A stretch of 52,679 bases of DNA from an uncultured Bacteroidales bacterium (GCA_946406355.1 CAMJKI010000008.1:1-52679), one strand, 5' to 3'; shown: positions 22,614 to 31,562, numbered from the stretch's first letter. Translations and numbers: made by a program. Notes: a model not told the origin generated them from the sequence alone.

Positions 22614-23852
22614 ATGTTAAGTCACATCAAAAATATCGGCCTTTGGGAGAGCGGCGAGCTCAAACTCAGCTGGGTACGTGCCCACATGCCCCTTTTGGAC
22701 GGCATTGAGAAAGATTTCCGGAAATCGCAGCCCTTCAAGGGTTTAAAGGTTGCATTGAGCGTTCATCTGGAGGCCAAGACCGCCCATCTGTGCGAGGTGA
22801 TGGCCGCCGGCGGAGCAGAAATGTACATAACCGGTTCCAATCCCCTGAGCACGCAGGACGACGTGGCCGCCGCGCTGGTGCACGAAGGCCTCAACGTTTT
22901 TGCCATCCACGGCTGCACGGAGGAAGAGTACTTTGCCGATATCCGCCGCGTGCTGGAGGTGGGCCCCAACATCATCATCGACGACGGTGGAGACCTGGTT
23001 ACCACCCTGCATAACGAGTTCCCGGAGCTGCTGCCGAACGTGATCGGCGGCTGCGAAGAAACCACCACCGGCATTCTGCGCCTGAAAGCCATGGACGCCG
23101 CCGGCAAGCTCACCTTCCCCATGATGCTGGTGAACGACGCCGACTGCAAGCACCTCTTTGACAACCGCTACGGCACGGGCCAGAGCGTGTGGGACGGCAT
23201 CAACCGCACCACCAACCTGATTGTGGCCGGCAAAAACGTAGTGGTGGCCGGCTACGGCTGGTGCGGCAAAGGTGTGGCCATGCGGGCCAAGGGCCTTGGC
23301 GCAGAAGTAATTGTAACAGAGGTAGATCCGGTGAAGGCCATGGAGGCCGTAATGGACGGCTTCAAGGTAATGCCCATGCGCGAAGCCGCTGCCGAGGGAG
23401 ATTTCTTTGTAACCGTCACCGGCTGCAAAGACGTCATTGGCCCGGAAGATTTCCTGCGCATGAAGGACGGCGCCATCTGCTGCAACGCCGGGCATTTCGA
23501 CGTGGAAGTGGCGGTGGCCAGACTCAAAGCCATGGCAGTGAGTCATCGGCCCGCCAGGAACAACATTGAAGCCTATACCCTGGAGAACGGCAAAACCGTA
23601 TATATCATTGCCGAAGGCCGCCTGGTGAACCTGGCCGCCGGCGACGGACATCCGGCCGAAATCATGGACATGTCCTTTGCCATCCAGGCCCTCAGCGCCA
23701 GATATCTGGCTGATAACAGGGGCAGGATTACCCAAAAGTTGAACAACGTTCCGGCCGAGATAGACCGCGAAGTAGCCTTCCGGAAGCTGGCCGACTGGGG
23801 TGTAGAAATTGACAGGCTGTCGGAAGAGCAGCACAAGTATTTATTTGGTTAG
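22614..23852 (+). CDS. ahcY: Adenosylhomocysteinase (short form)
   Basis: 412 residues from the ATG at 22614; an in-frame stretch upstream crosses the promoter. Substrate-binding HLEAKTA (about residue 51), DDGGDLV and the NAD motif GYGWCGKGVAMRAKGLGAEV (about 210-230) are clear. The enzyme splits S-adenosylhomocysteine to adenosine and homocysteine, clearing the inhibitor of methyltransferases. The length is about 60 residues below the common bacterial form (about 470). The C-terminus ends EEQHKYLFG rather than in the KPDHYRY tail of the long form, so it belongs to the short type seen in archaea and Thermotoga. nhaA follows after 6 bases. Confidence 0.93.
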   Translation: MLSHIKNIGLWESGELKLSWVRAHMPLLDGIEKDFRKSQPFKGLKVALSVHLEAKTAHLCEVMAAGGAEMYITGSNPLSTQDDVAAALVHEGLNVFAIHGCTEEEYFADIRRVLEVGPNIIIDDGGDLVTTLHNEFPELLPNVIGGCEETTTGILRLKAMDAAGKLTFPMMLVNDADCKHLFDNRYGTGQSVWDGINRTTNLIVAGKNVVVAGYGWCGKGVAMRAKGLGAEVIVTEVDPVKAMEAVMDGFKVMPMREAAAEGDFFVTVTGCKDVIGPEDFLRMKDGAICCNAGHFDVEVAVARLKAMAVSHRPARNNIEAYTLENGKTVYIIAEGRLVNLAAGDGHPAEIMDMSFAIQALSARYLADNRGRITQKLNNVPAEIDREVAFRKLADWGVEIDRLSEEQHKYLFG

Positions 23853-23858
23853 TTATAT

Positions 23859-25289
23859 ATGTCACTTATTCCCATTTACTGGTGGAACAAGGAAGTCCAC
23901 CATTTTAAGATATCCCAGGAAAAATTCACCAAGCAGCCCTGGGCCAACGGTATCATTCTGCTGGGTTGTGTGGTTATTGCCATGCTGCTTGCCAATCTTC
24001 CTTTCACCAAACACGCCTACCATGCTTTCCTGAATACGGGATTCACCATGAACATCAAGTCGCCGGACGGCAGCATCAACTGGGTGTTCCCGCACGGAAT
24101 GACGGTGGAGAAGTTCATCAACGACATTCTCATGGTGATTTTCTTCTTCACGGTGGGTCTGGAAATCAAGCGGGAAGTAGTCTGCGGCGAGCTTTCTTCC
24201 TTCAGGAAGGCCATCCTGCCCGTGATAGCGGCCTTCGGCGGCGTGGTATTCCCCGCCCTCATTTACACCGTCGTCAATCGCGGCACGCTGGCTGCATCGG
24301 GCTGGGGCATCCCCACGGCTACGGATATTGCCTTTGCGGTGGGCATCCTGTCCATCCTGGGCGACAAAGTACCCGTTTCGCTGAAGGTGTTCCTCACCGC
24401 CCTGGCCATTGCCGATGACCTGATAGCCATCCTGGTGGTAGCCTTCTTCTACGGCGGCGCTATCCGGCTGCCGCTGCTGTTCATCGCCCTGATGGTTATC
24501 CTGTTTGTGGCGCTGATGAAAAAACTGGGAGAAAAGCGGATTGTCTATTACCTGGTACCCGCCGTCATCGTATGGTTCCTGTTCTACTACAGCGGCATCC
24601 ATGCCACCATGACCGGCGTTGTGATTGCCCTGCTCATTCCCATGGACGCCCGCTACAACAAGGCCAAATGGCACCGCCGCCACGCTATTCTGTATAACGG
24701 ATTGCTGGAGGCCGAAAAGGTGCATACATCCGAAGCCTTCCCCAACGGCCCGGAACGCTTTTATCTGCGCCGCATCTCCAGTCTTACCAAAAAAACCATT
24801 CCGCCGTCTTACCGGCTGGAGCACAAGCTGAATCCCATTGTGAATTTTGCCATCATGCCCATCTTCGCCCTGGCCAATGCCGGTGTGGAGATTCCGGACC
24901 TGTCGTACTTCAACATTTTCCGGATCGATCCCACCATGGGTGCCGTGGGCCTGGGCATTTTCCTGGGCCTGGTGCTTGGAAAGCCGCTCGGCATTACCCT
25001 GGCATCCTGGATTTCCATCAAGTGCAAAGTGGGTGAAATGCCCGCCAAATCTACCTGGCCGATGCTCTTTGCCGTGGCCTGCCTGGGCGGTATCGGCTTT
25101 ACCATGAGTATCTTTGTGGACACGCTTTCCTTCACGGGAGAGGGCATTACGCCGGAAGTAACGCAGCAGCTGAGAGATGCCGGCAAGATTGCCGTCTTAA
25201 TGGGCTCCGTGTGTTCCGGCATCCTGGGATCGGCTCTTATCAGCGTAGTGTCGAATTTGCAGAAACGAAAGGAAACACTTGCTTCTTAG
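23859..25289 (+). CDS. nhaA: Na+/H+ antiporter NhaA
   Basis: 476 residues with about twelve hydrophobic segments. The ion-binding pair of aspartates is in ALAIADDLIAI, and PTATDIAFAVGILSILG and FFFTVGLEIKREVVCGELS are NhaA hallmarks. NhaA exports sodium in exchange for protons at alkaline pH. A 15-20-residue N-terminal extension (SLIPIYWWNKEVHHFKIS) and a loop of about 45 residues (about 270-320) are longer than in E. coli NhaA. The gene follows ahcY by 6 bases and may be transcribed with it. Confidence 0.95.
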   Translation: MSLIPIYWWNKEVHHFKISQEKFTKQPWANGIILLGCVVIAMLLANLPFTKHAYHAFLNTGFTMNIKSPDGSINWVFPHGMTVEKFINDILMVIFFFTVGLEIKREVVCGELSSFRKAILPVIAAFGGVVFPALIYTVVNRGTLAASGWGIPTATDIAFAVGILSILGDKVPVSLKVFLTALAIADDLIAILVVAFFYGGAIRLPLLFIALMVILFVALMKKLGEKRIVYYLVPAVIVWFLFYYSGIHATMTGVVIALLIPMDARYNKAKWHRRHAILYNGLLEAEKVHTSEAFPNGPERFYLRRISSLTKKTIPPSYRLEHKLNPIVNFAIMPIFALANAGVEIPDLSYFNIFRIDPTMGAVGLGIFLGLVLGKPLGITLASWISIKCKVGEMPAKSTWPMLFAVACLGGIGFTMSIFVDTLSFTGEGITPEVTQQLRDAGKIAVLMGSVCSGILGSALISVVSNLQKRKETLAS

Positions 25290-25309
25290 CGACTGAATTC
25301 TTATGTTTG
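25279..25309 (+). promoter_or_regulatory. Full -33/-7 promoter of the secreted protein gene
   Basis: TTG (25279-25281), a 20-base spacer and TATGTTTG (25302-25309), 20 bases upstream of the ATG at 25330. The -33 element lies in the end of nhaA. Confidence 0.65.
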
Positions 25310-25329
25310 CAAAAATAAAACTAATTACC

Positions 25330-25905
25330 ATGAAAAAAGCTTTTGCCCTTTTTGCCATCACGCTGCTGTCTGTTGGCATCTTGAGCGCCCGCAAACCGGA
25401 CCATGTTTCCGTACTTTCCGGCAACTTGAAGATCCTGGGGGAAAAAGAAACCCTCTGCTCTGTAAAGTTTGACTATTCCAATACACAGGTGGAAGAAAAA
25501 CCCCTTATGGAGTACCTTAAGGAAAAAGGAGACGACTATGTGGAGGACTGGGATGAGGAAGCCACTTTCGCCCAGCAGTATTTCTACGCCTCTTTTAACG
25601 ACGAGAACGACCGTGGCCTGCAGGTTTTTGCCTTCGGCTCGGAAGATGTCTATGCGTACGAGATGACCATCCACGTGAATGAACTGGATATGGGAGAAGG
25701 CGGCAGCATGTTCAACCCCTGGGCCCGCAGGGACGCAGGCGGCATGAAGATGTCCGGCACCATAGAATTTAAGGACAAAGAAACCGGTGAGGTTGTCCTT
25801 GTCCTTAAGGTAGATGGTGTCAAAGGCGAGAGCCATGTGAGCCAGCGGGTTCGCATGGGCCTGATGTACGACAATCTGGCCGAAGAAATTGCGGACCTGA
25901 ATTAA
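25330..25905 (+). CDS. Secreted protein of unknown function
   Basis: 191 residues from MKKAFALFAITLLSVGILSA, a signal peptide cleaved probably after SARKP or just before. An upstream in-frame ATG at 25303 lies within the promoter and is not used. The mature part is acidic and beta-rich, with KFDYSNTQVEEKPLMEYLKEKGDDYVEDW near its start and GTIEFKDKETGEVVLVLKVDG near its end. I do not recognise the family. The gene is convergent with the aminopeptidase and their stop codons overlap by three bases (25903-25905 and 25902-25904). Confidence 0.7.
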   Translation: MKKAFALFAITLLSVGILSARKPDHVSVLSGNLKILGEKETLCSVKFDYSNTQVEEKPLMEYLKEKGDDYVEDWDEEATFAQQYFYASFNDENDRGLQVFAFGSEDVYAYEMTIHVNELDMGEGGSMFNPWARRDAGGMKMSGTIEFKDKETGEVVLVLKVDGVKGESHVSQRVRMGLMYDNLAEEIADLN

Positions 25906-27293
25906 CGGGCGGCCGCCATGGCGGCTTCTACATCGTCCGGACTGATAGGCAGGCGCTGGGGACCTAACCTCCTGGCGCCTGTTTCCGTTACCAGCACGTC
26001 GTCTTCCAGGCGGATGCCGCCGAAGTCGTAATAGTCTTCCAGTTTGGCGTAATTCACAAAGTCGAAGCCCAGGCCTTCCTTCTTGAACTTTTCTATGAGG
26101 GCGGGAATGAAATAAATGCCGGGTTCGTCTGTAATAACGTGACCGGGTTTCAGACAGCGGGCCATGCGCAATGAGCCCAGGCCCAGCTGTTTGGCGCGGG
26201 TTTGATCCGGGTCGTAACCCACCAGGTTCTCTCCCAGGTCTTCCATGTCGTGCACGTCCAAACCCATGTTGTGACCCAGGCCGTGCGGCTGGAACAGGCC
26301 GGCGATGCCCTTGGCCACCATTTCGTCCAGGTCTCCCTTCACCAGGTCCAGGGCGCTGAGACCTTCCAGCATCTTCCGGGCCACGGCCAGATGCACCTCC
26401 CGGTAAGTGATGCCGGGCTTGGTGAGGCTGAACGCCAGGTTGTTGCAGTCGCACACAATCTGATAGATTTCCCGCTGCTTCTGCGTAAACCGGCCGATGG
26501 TGGGATAGGTGCGGGTGAAATCGCTGGCATAATGCTCGTTGCTTTCTACGCCGGCATCTATAACCATGAGCTTTCCGGGCTCGATGGTTGCCGCATGACC
26601 GTGGTTATGCAGGGTTTCCCCATGCTGGGTAAGGATGGTGGGGAAGGAAACGCCCCAGCCCTTGGCCAGGGAAACGGCTTCCATTTTACCCACTATTTCC
26701 TGCTCTATAATGCCGATTTTAATGGCGTCCCGGGCCACGGAATGCATCTCGTATCCCAGGGCGCAGGCCGCATCGATGGCCTGAATTTCAATATCTTCCT
26801 TGATAAGGCGCATGGATACCACCGCCTTGATAAGCGGTTCCGAAGGAGCCCCGCCGGGAACCAGCTGCGCCAGCTTTAAAGTGTTATAGTACCGGCTGGG
26901 CGGCAGAAAATGCACCGGCCGGCCGCTCTTGCGGGCCAGGGCTATGGCATTCTCTACCCCGCCATAAGGAGCCGTGTGCTCCAGGCCAACGGCATCGGCC
27001 TTGGAACGGACGGAAGGCTGGGGGCCCATCCAGATGATATCATCTATATCTACATCGTCGGCAAAAAGGGTTTCCGCCCCGCTGTCTATGTCCAGTACGG
27101 CAGCCATCAAAGGTTCGTCCAGGCCGAAATAATACAGCCAGGAGCTGTCCTGACGCCATTTATAGCAATTGTCTTTGTATTGGGCCGGAGCTTCGGCATT
27201 GCCCACAAAGAGCACCAGACCGTTCTGGCCGGCTTCCCGCATCTTTTTCAGCAGGGTCTGACGCCTTCTTACATATACCTCTTTTGCAAACAT
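25902..27293 (-). CDS. Xaa-Pro aminopeptidase (M24B family)
   Basis: 463 residues from MFAKEVYVRRRQTLLKKMR (ATG at 27293). The open frame runs on upstream but crosses the promoter and the next gene. An N-terminal creatinase-like domain (about 1-170) is followed by the pita-bread fold. The five metal ligands are visible: Asp in VIDAGVES, Asp in SDFTRTYP, His in GLGHNMGLDVHD, Glu in TDEPGIYF and Glu in GIRLEDDVLV. It is expected to remove residues before proline from peptides in the cytoplasm. It is a single gene. Confidence 0.93.
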   Translation of the reverse strand: MFAKEVYVRRRQTLLKKMREAGQNGLVLFVGNAEAPAQYKDNCYKWRQDSSWLYYFGLDEPLMAAVLDIDSGAETLFADDVDIDDIIWMGPQPSVRSKADAVGLEHTAPYGGVENAIALARKSGRPVHFLPPSRYYNTLKLAQLVPGGAPSEPLIKAVVSMRLIKEDIEIQAIDAACALGYEMHSVARDAIKIGIIEQEIVGKMEAVSLAKGWGVSFPTILTQHGETLHNHGHAATIEPGKLMVIDAGVESNEHYASDFTRTYPTIGRFTQKQREIYQIVCDCNNLAFSLTKPGITYREVHLAVARKMLEGLSALDLVKGDLDEMVAKGIAGLFQPHGLGHNMGLDVHDMEDLGENLVGYDPDQTRAKQLGLGSLRMARCLKPGHVITDEPGIYFIPALIEKFKKEGLGFDFVNYAKLEDYYDFGGIRLEDDVLVTETGARRLGPQRLPISPDDVEAAMAAAR

Positions 27294-27316
27294 GACAGGA
27301 ATAGTTTTTGTTTGCT

Positions 27317-27337
27317 CAAAGATAATCAATATTTTTG
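27317..27337. promoter_or_regulatory. Divergent TAnnTTTG boxes for the aminopeptidase and DUF456 genes
   Basis: Minus TATCTTTG at 27317-27324 (23 bases before the aminopeptidase ATG). Plus TATTTTTG at 27330-27337, with a TTG at 27308-27310 and a 19-base spacer, ending only 4 bases before the DUF456 ATG at 27342. The two boxes are 5 bases apart. Confidence 0.6.
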
Positions 27338-27341
27338 TGCC

Positions 27342-27836
27342 ATGGAAACTTTTATTGGCATCCTTGCCATCATTCTGGGCATCGTGGGTATCGTCGGCAG
27401 CATTGCACCGGCGCTGCCGGGGCCGCCCGTCAGCTGGGTGGGCATGCTGGTCCTGTACATCTGGGGCGGCGGCGCCAACGGGGCAGGTGATCCCCTTACC
27501 ACCAAGTTCCTCCTCATCTGGCTGGGAATTGTAATAGTTGTAAGCATTCTGGACTACATAGTTCCGGCCTATTTCACCAAGCTCACCGGCGGCAGCAAAT
27601 ACGGCAGCTGGGGCGCGGTAATCGGCCTTTTCGTGGGGCTTATATACCCGCCTGTCGGCATCATCCTCGGCTCCCTGCTGGGCGCTTTCCTGGCCGAGCT
27701 GCTCTTTGCCAACAAACCGGCCATCAACTCCCTGAAATCGGCCTTCGGGGCCTTCCTGGGCTTTCTTTTCGGCACCGGCCTCAAGCTCATCTGCAGCGCC
27801 GTGATGCTGTTCTATATTATTGTGTACGCATTTTAA
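27342..27836 (+). CDS. DUF456 membrane protein
   Basis: 164 residues with about five hydrophobic helices and Gly-rich turns (ILGIVGIVGSIAPALPGPPVSWVGM, KYGSWGAVIGLFVGLIYPPVGIILGSLLGAFLAELL). This is the pattern of the DUF456 family, whose function is unknown to me. Its start is fixed by METFIGILA at 27342. One base separates its stop codon from the ATG of the sigma-54 regulator, so they probably share an mRNA, and the protein could be linked to the signalling system, but this is only positional. Confidence 0.8.
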   Translation: METFIGILAIILGIVGIVGSIAPALPGPPVSWVGMLVLYIWGGGANGAGDPLTTKFLLIWLGIVIVVSILDYIVPAYFTKLTGGSKYGSWGAVIGLFVGLIYPPVGIILGSLLGAFLAELLFANKPAINSLKSAFGAFLGFLFGTGLKLICSAVMLFYIIVYAF

Positions 27837-27837
27837 C

Positions 27838-29190
27838 ATGGCTACAAAGAAAGGGAAAATCCTTGTCGTGGACGACAACGCCGGCATCCGGCAGGCGCTT
27901 ATGATTCTGCTGCCCATGCATTTTGCCGAGGTGGAAACGCTGCCTTCGCCGGTAACGCTGGTGAGCACGCTGGAGCGTTTCCGGCCCGACGTGGTGCTGC
28001 TGGACATGAACTTCAACACCAGCATCAACACCGGCAACGAGGGCCTGTACTGGGCCGGGGAAATCAAGAAGATGATGCCGGAGGTGGAAGTGGTGCTTTT
28101 CACCGCCTATGCCGATATCCAGCTGGCCGTAGAGGGCATGAAGTGCGGAGCCTTCGATTTCATTGTAAAGCCGTGGGAGAATGAAAAACTGGTGGCCACG
28201 CTCACCGCAGCCCGGGACAAAGCCCGGAAGGCAATGGGCCGGGATGCCCGGTCGGAGAAGGGCACGGTGGCAACTATGTACTGGGGCTCTTCCAAGGCCA
28301 TGGCAGCCATCCAAAAGACGGTTGACAAGATTGCTCCCACGGACGCAACGGTCCTGATTACCGGCGAAAACGGTACCGGCAAGGATGTGCTGGCCCGGGA
28401 AATCCACGCCCGGAGCCTCCGGAACGGGAAACCCATGGTGGCGGTGGATGCCGGCGCCATTACGGAAACCCTATTCGAAAGCGAACTGTTCGGCCACGTG
28501 AAAGGGGCTTTCACGGACGCGCACACGGACCATGTGGGCATATTCGAACAGGCCGACGGCGGGACGCTGTTCCTGGACGAAATCGGCAATATTCCGCTGC
28601 ATCTGCAGGCCAAGCTGCTGCGGGTAATCCAGAGCCGCAGCGTAGTGCGGGTGGGCGGAAGCAAGGCCATTCCAGTAAATATCCGCCTGATCTGCGCCAC
28701 CAACATGGACCTGGAGGCACTGGTGCGGGAGGGCCGTTTCCGGGAAGACCTATACTATAGAATAAACACCGTTCATCTGGCCCTTCCGCCCCTGCGGGAA
28801 CGCAAGGAAGACATTGTGCCGCTGGCCGAAAGGTTTATCGGCCAGTATGCCGACAAATACCATCGTCCCCTGACCGGGCTGGACGATTCGGCCAAGGCGG
28901 TGCTGGAAAGCGGGCACTGGAACGGCAACATCCGGGAACTGCAGAACTGCATAGAAAAGGCGGTGATTCTGAGCGAAGGAACTGTGCTTTCGGCGAAGGA
29001 TCTGCAGGTGGATGCCCGCCCGATGCCGAATCTGGCAAGCGCCATCCCCGCCGGGGATCCCTTCCAAAACGAGGAAAACCTTGTCCGCGAAGCTATTGAG
29101 CGCAGCAACGGCAACATTTCCGCCGCAGCCAAAATGCTGGGCGTGAGCCGGCCGACGATGTACGCCAAAATGAAGAAATACGGCTTGTAG
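27838..29190 (+). CDS. Sigma-54-dependent response regulator (NtrC family)
   Basis: 450 residues from the ATG at 27838; a GTG six codons earlier overlaps the previous gene. Receiver domain at about 1-125, phosphorylation site Asp56 in VVLLDMN and conserved Lys111 in KPW. The AAA+ domain follows from about 148: Walker A GENGTGKD (176-183), the sigma-54-contact loop GAFTDA (223-228, a variant of GAFTGA) and Walker B GGTLFLDEIG (241-250). The C-terminus has a Fis-type helix-turn-helix (ISAAAKMLGVSRPTMYAKMKKYG). It should bind enhancer sites and drive sigma-54 polymerase when phosphorylated. The partner kinase follows after 2 bases, and a matching promoter lies just downstream. Confidence 0.95.
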   Translation: MATKKGKILVVDDNAGIRQALMILLPMHFAEVETLPSPVTLVSTLERFRPDVVLLDMNFNTSINTGNEGLYWAGEIKKMMPEVEVVLFTAYADIQLAVEGMKCGAFDFIVKPWENEKLVATLTAARDKARKAMGRDARSEKGTVATMYWGSSKAMAAIQKTVDKIAPTDATVLITGENGTGKDVLAREIHARSLRNGKPMVAVDAGAITETLFESELFGHVKGAFTDAHTDHVGIFEQADGGTLFLDEIGNIPLHLQAKLLRVIQSRSVVRVGGSKAIPVNIRLICATNMDLEALVREGRFREDLYYRINTVHLALPPLRERKEDIVPLAERFIGQYADKYHRPLTGLDDSAKAVLESGHWNGNIRELQNCIEKAVILSEGTVLSAKDLQVDARPMPNLASAIPAGDPFQNEENLVREAIERSNGNISAAAKMLGVSRPTMYAKMKKYGL

Positions 29191-29192
29191 CA

Positions 29193-30068
29193 GTGCCATT
29201 ATATCTGGTTATATTGCTGGTTGTTATCGCTGCCGTTATCGCAGCGGTGGCAGCTACTGTCCACACCCGCCGGAAAGATATCCGGAAGGTGAACTATATG
29301 ATGGATGCGCTGGAAGACGGTGAACTCAATTTCCGCTTCCAGGACAGGAACCGCTTCAACCGGACGCTGAACCGCATCCGGACCATCTTTGAAAAGCAGC
29401 GGCAGGCACACGAGCAGGATTCCTGGACCAAACTCATCCGGGTGCTCACGCACGAAATCATGAATACGGTTTCCCCCATTGCCTCCTTATCCGACGCCAT
29501 GGCCAAGTCTGTAGATGAAAACGGCCACAGCGAACTGGACATCAAGGCAGGACTGGAAACCATTTCCGATTCGTCCAAAAACCTGATCGGCTTTGTGCAA
29601 ACCTATCGCCAGCTGTCCGGAGTGGCCAAACCCATCCGCAAGGCGCTGGACCTGCAGGAACTGATGGACGGCATCCTGGCGCTGAACAGCGAGTATGTCG
29701 CCTCCTGCGGGGCCGTGTGCACCTATCGGCCCCAGGAACCGGACTTGATGATCTATGCCGATGAGGGGCAGATTTCCCAGATTCTCATCAACCTGATCAA
29801 AAACGCCCTGCAGGCCGGGGCGAAGCATATCGACTTGTCGGCAGGGATGGGTAAGGACGACGAGGTAGTTGTCCTGGTGGCCAATGACGGCGCGCCCATT
29901 CCCCCGGATGCCCAGGAACAGATTTTCATTCCTTTCTACACCACCAAGAAGGATGGTTCCGGCATCGGCCTTTCCATTTCCCGGCAGATTATGCGGCAGC
30001 ACAACGGCACCATAGACCTGCTGCGGAGCGACGTAAACCAGACGGTTTTCCAGCTGATTTTCCGCTAA
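29193..30068 (+). CDS. Sensor histidine kinase with single membrane helix
   Basis: 291 residues from the GTG at 29193, which gives a clear N-terminal membrane helix (LYLVILLVVIAAVIAAVAATV). There is no periplasmic domain. Phosphoacceptor His87 lies in VLTHEIMNTVSPI. The ATPase domain has the N box ILINLIKNALQAG, then NDGAPIPPDAQEQIFIPFYTTKKDGSGIGL. Many partner kinases of this NtrC type carry an extra PAS or extracellular domain and are about 430 residues long; here the sensor region is just about 60 residues. It should phosphorylate the regulator 2 bases upstream. The signal is unknown. Confidence 0.92.
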   Translation: MPLYLVILLVVIAAVIAAVAATVHTRRKDIRKVNYMMDALEDGELNFRFQDRNRFNRTLNRIRTIFEKQRQAHEQDSWTKLIRVLTHEIMNTVSPIASLSDAMAKSVDENGHSELDIKAGLETISDSSKNLIGFVQTYRQLSGVAKPIRKALDLQELMDGILALNSEYVASCGAVCTYRPQEPDLMIYADEGQISQILINLIKNALQAGAKHIDLSAGMGKDDEVVVLVANDGAPIPPDAQEQIFIPFYTTKKDGSGIGLSISRQIMRQHNGTIDLLRSDVNQTVFQLIFR

Positions 30069-30079
30069 GGCGCAACAGG

Positions 30080-30120
30080 GTGTAAAGCAAAAGTGTAAAG
30101 CTCTTTACAGGGTTTTACAC
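30080..30120. promoter_or_regulatory. Cluster of TGTAAA half-sites, likely enhancer for the sigma-54 regulator
   Basis: Four half-sites lie within 40 bases: TGTAAAG (30081-30087), TGTAAAG (30094-30100), CTTTACA (30103-30109) and TTTTACA (30113-30119). The middle two form the 16-base palindrome TGTAAAGCTCTTTACA, the outer pair is symmetric around nearly the same centre. They sit about 85-125 bases upstream of the expected start of the sigma-54 promoter, a normal distance for an activator of this type. Binding by the 27838 regulator is inferred. Confidence 0.6.
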
Positions 30121-30127
30121 TTTTTTT
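30089..30127 (+). terminator. Possible intrinsic terminator after the kinase gene
   Basis: AAAAGTGTAAA (30089-30099) pairs with TTTACACTTTT (30114-30124), followed by T to 30127. This gives an 11-bp AT-rich stem with a T-run. It uses the same bases as the TGTAAA sites and may serve both roles. Confidence 0.5.
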
Positions 30128-30175
30128 ATTGTGTGTTTTTCGCGGAAGCTCCTGCTACACAACGAATTAGATAAT

Positions 30176-30194
30176 TTGGCACGGCGGGTGCTTG
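30176..30194 (+). promoter_or_regulatory. Sigma-54 (-24/-12) promoter of the export operon
   Basis: TTGGCACGGCGGGTGCTTG. It carries the -24 element TTGGCACG and a -12 element GTGCT, with GG (30178-30179) and GC (30190-30191) separated by exactly 10 bases, as the sigma-54 rule demands. The start point should be near 30203, giving a leader of about 22 bases before the ATG at 30225. Confidence 0.75.
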
Positions 30195-30224
30195 TTACTG
30201 GTATGGTGATAAAACTGTGTAAAA

Positions 30225-31562
30225 ATGAAAAAAGTCCTTTACATATTCTTCTTTGTTTTAACCGCGGGCCTTTCTTCCCTGCTGTTCCCGGCCCGGGGGC
30301 AGGAAGTAATGACCCTGCACGACTGCATGGCGTATGCGGTGTCCAATTCCACCAAAATGCGCATTCAGGAAGCAGCCGTGGGCGATGCACAGATTGACCG
30401 GAGAGACGCCGCCCTCACGCTGTTCACCCCCCGCATTGATGCACAGACCTATGCCTATTACAACTTCGGCCGCAGCATTGACCCGCAGACCAACACATAC
30501 TTTAACACCACCTCGTTCCACAATAATTACAGCGTGAGCGCCGGTTACGACCTCTTTGACGGCTTCAAGGCTGTAAACAATTACAAGATTTCAAAAACGG
30601 GTTTGCTCATTGCCGAATCCCAGGAGAAGCAGGTAGAGGCCGATATTTGCCTGGCGGTAATGGAAGCCTACTACAACGTGGTGTATTACAAGCGCCTGTG
30701 CGATGTGTACGACGAGCAGGTGAGCGTAGCCAGGCAGGCATTGGCCAAAGCCCGCAAGCAGGAGGAAATCGGCCAGAAAGGTCACGCCGACGTAATTCAG
30801 ATGGAAGCCGACCTGGCAGACCGTCAGTACGATTTCACGAACACCTGCAATATGTACCAGGACCAGAAAATGACGCTGGCCGACCTGATGTTCTGGCCGC
30901 TGGACCAGGAGCTGGTTATCGACACCTCTATGCCGGCGTGGCAGCTCGATCCGGTTTCTACAAACGCCGTGGTAGATTTCGCGCTGGACCACAATCCAGC
31001 CGTACGGATTGCCTCCTGGCAGCAGCTGAACGCCCAGCGGGAGCTGAACACCGCCAAATGGCAATTGCTGCCTTCCGTGGGCCTGTATGCCGGTTGGAAC
31101 ACCAGTTATTATACCTATCAGGGAGCAGCTACCGCTCCCTTCATGAGCCAGTTCAGGAACAACGGCGGTGAATATGTGGAAGTATCGGTGTCCATTCCCA
31201 TCTGGAACCGCCTCACCAAATACTCGGCCATCTCTCGCAAGCGCCACGCGCTGAATAAGGCCACGGCCACGCTGGACCAGAAGCGCCGGGATGTGGAGTC
31301 GGAGGTAAGAAGGGCCGTTCAGGACCGCGACGGATCGGCGCTGGCTTACGAGCAGGCCCAGTACAAGGCCGAAGTGCAGGAAGAAGCCTACACCCTGAAT
31401 TTAAAGAAGCTGGAGCAGGGTCTCATTTCCCCGCTGGAATTCCAGACGGCCAACAACAATTACCTGAAGGCCCAGGCCGATGAGATGAACAGCCTGTTCA
31501 AGTATCTCATCAAACAGGCTGTTGTGCGCTATTACAACGGCGTAGAATACATCAATCAGTAG
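30225..31562 (+). CDS. TolC-family outer-membrane efflux protein
   Basis: 445 residues. It has a signal peptide (MKKVLYIFFFVLTAGLSSLLFPARG), then an outer-membrane efflux protein fold with two homologous halves (MTLHDCMAYAVSNSTKMRIQEAA and later ALDHNPAVRIASWQQLNAQREL). Long helical stretches with heptads, such as QALAKARKQEEIGQKGHADVIQMEADLADRQ, fit the periplasmic tunnel. It should form the outer channel of a tripartite exporter with the adaptor at 31578 and the ABC proteins downstream. It is the first gene after the sigma-54 promoter. Confidence 0.93.
   Translation: MKKVLYIFFFVLTAGLSSLLFPARGQEVMTLHDCMAYAVSNSTKMRIQEAAVGDAQIDRRDAALTLFTPRIDAQTYAYYNFGRSIDPQTNTYFNTTSFHNNYSVSAGYDLFDGFKAVNNYKISKTGLLIAESQEKQVEADICLAVMEAYYNVVYYKRLCDVYDEQVSVARQALAKARKQEEIGQKGHADVIQMEADLADRQYDFTNTCNMYQDQKMTLADLMFWPLDQELVIDTSMPAWQLDPVSTNAVVDFALDHNPAVRIASWQQLNAQRELNTAKWQLLPSVGLYAGWNTSYYTYQGAATAPFMSQFRNNGGEYVEVSVSIPIWNRLTKYSAISRKRHALNKATATLDQKRRDVESEVRRAVQDRDGSALAYEQAQYKAEVQEEAYTLNLKKLEQGLISPLEFQTANNNYLKAQADEMNSLFKYLIKQAVVRYYNGVEYINQ

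Noticed and set aside
22743..23834. 363-codon minus-strand frame within ahcY
   Set aside because: Opposite a clear SAH hydrolase and lacking recognisable domains.
25902..28103. 733-codon frame including the aminopeptidase
   Set aside because: The upstream 270 codons cross the promoter, the DUF456 gene and the start of the sigma-54 regulator. The true start at 27293 has its own TATCTTTG box.
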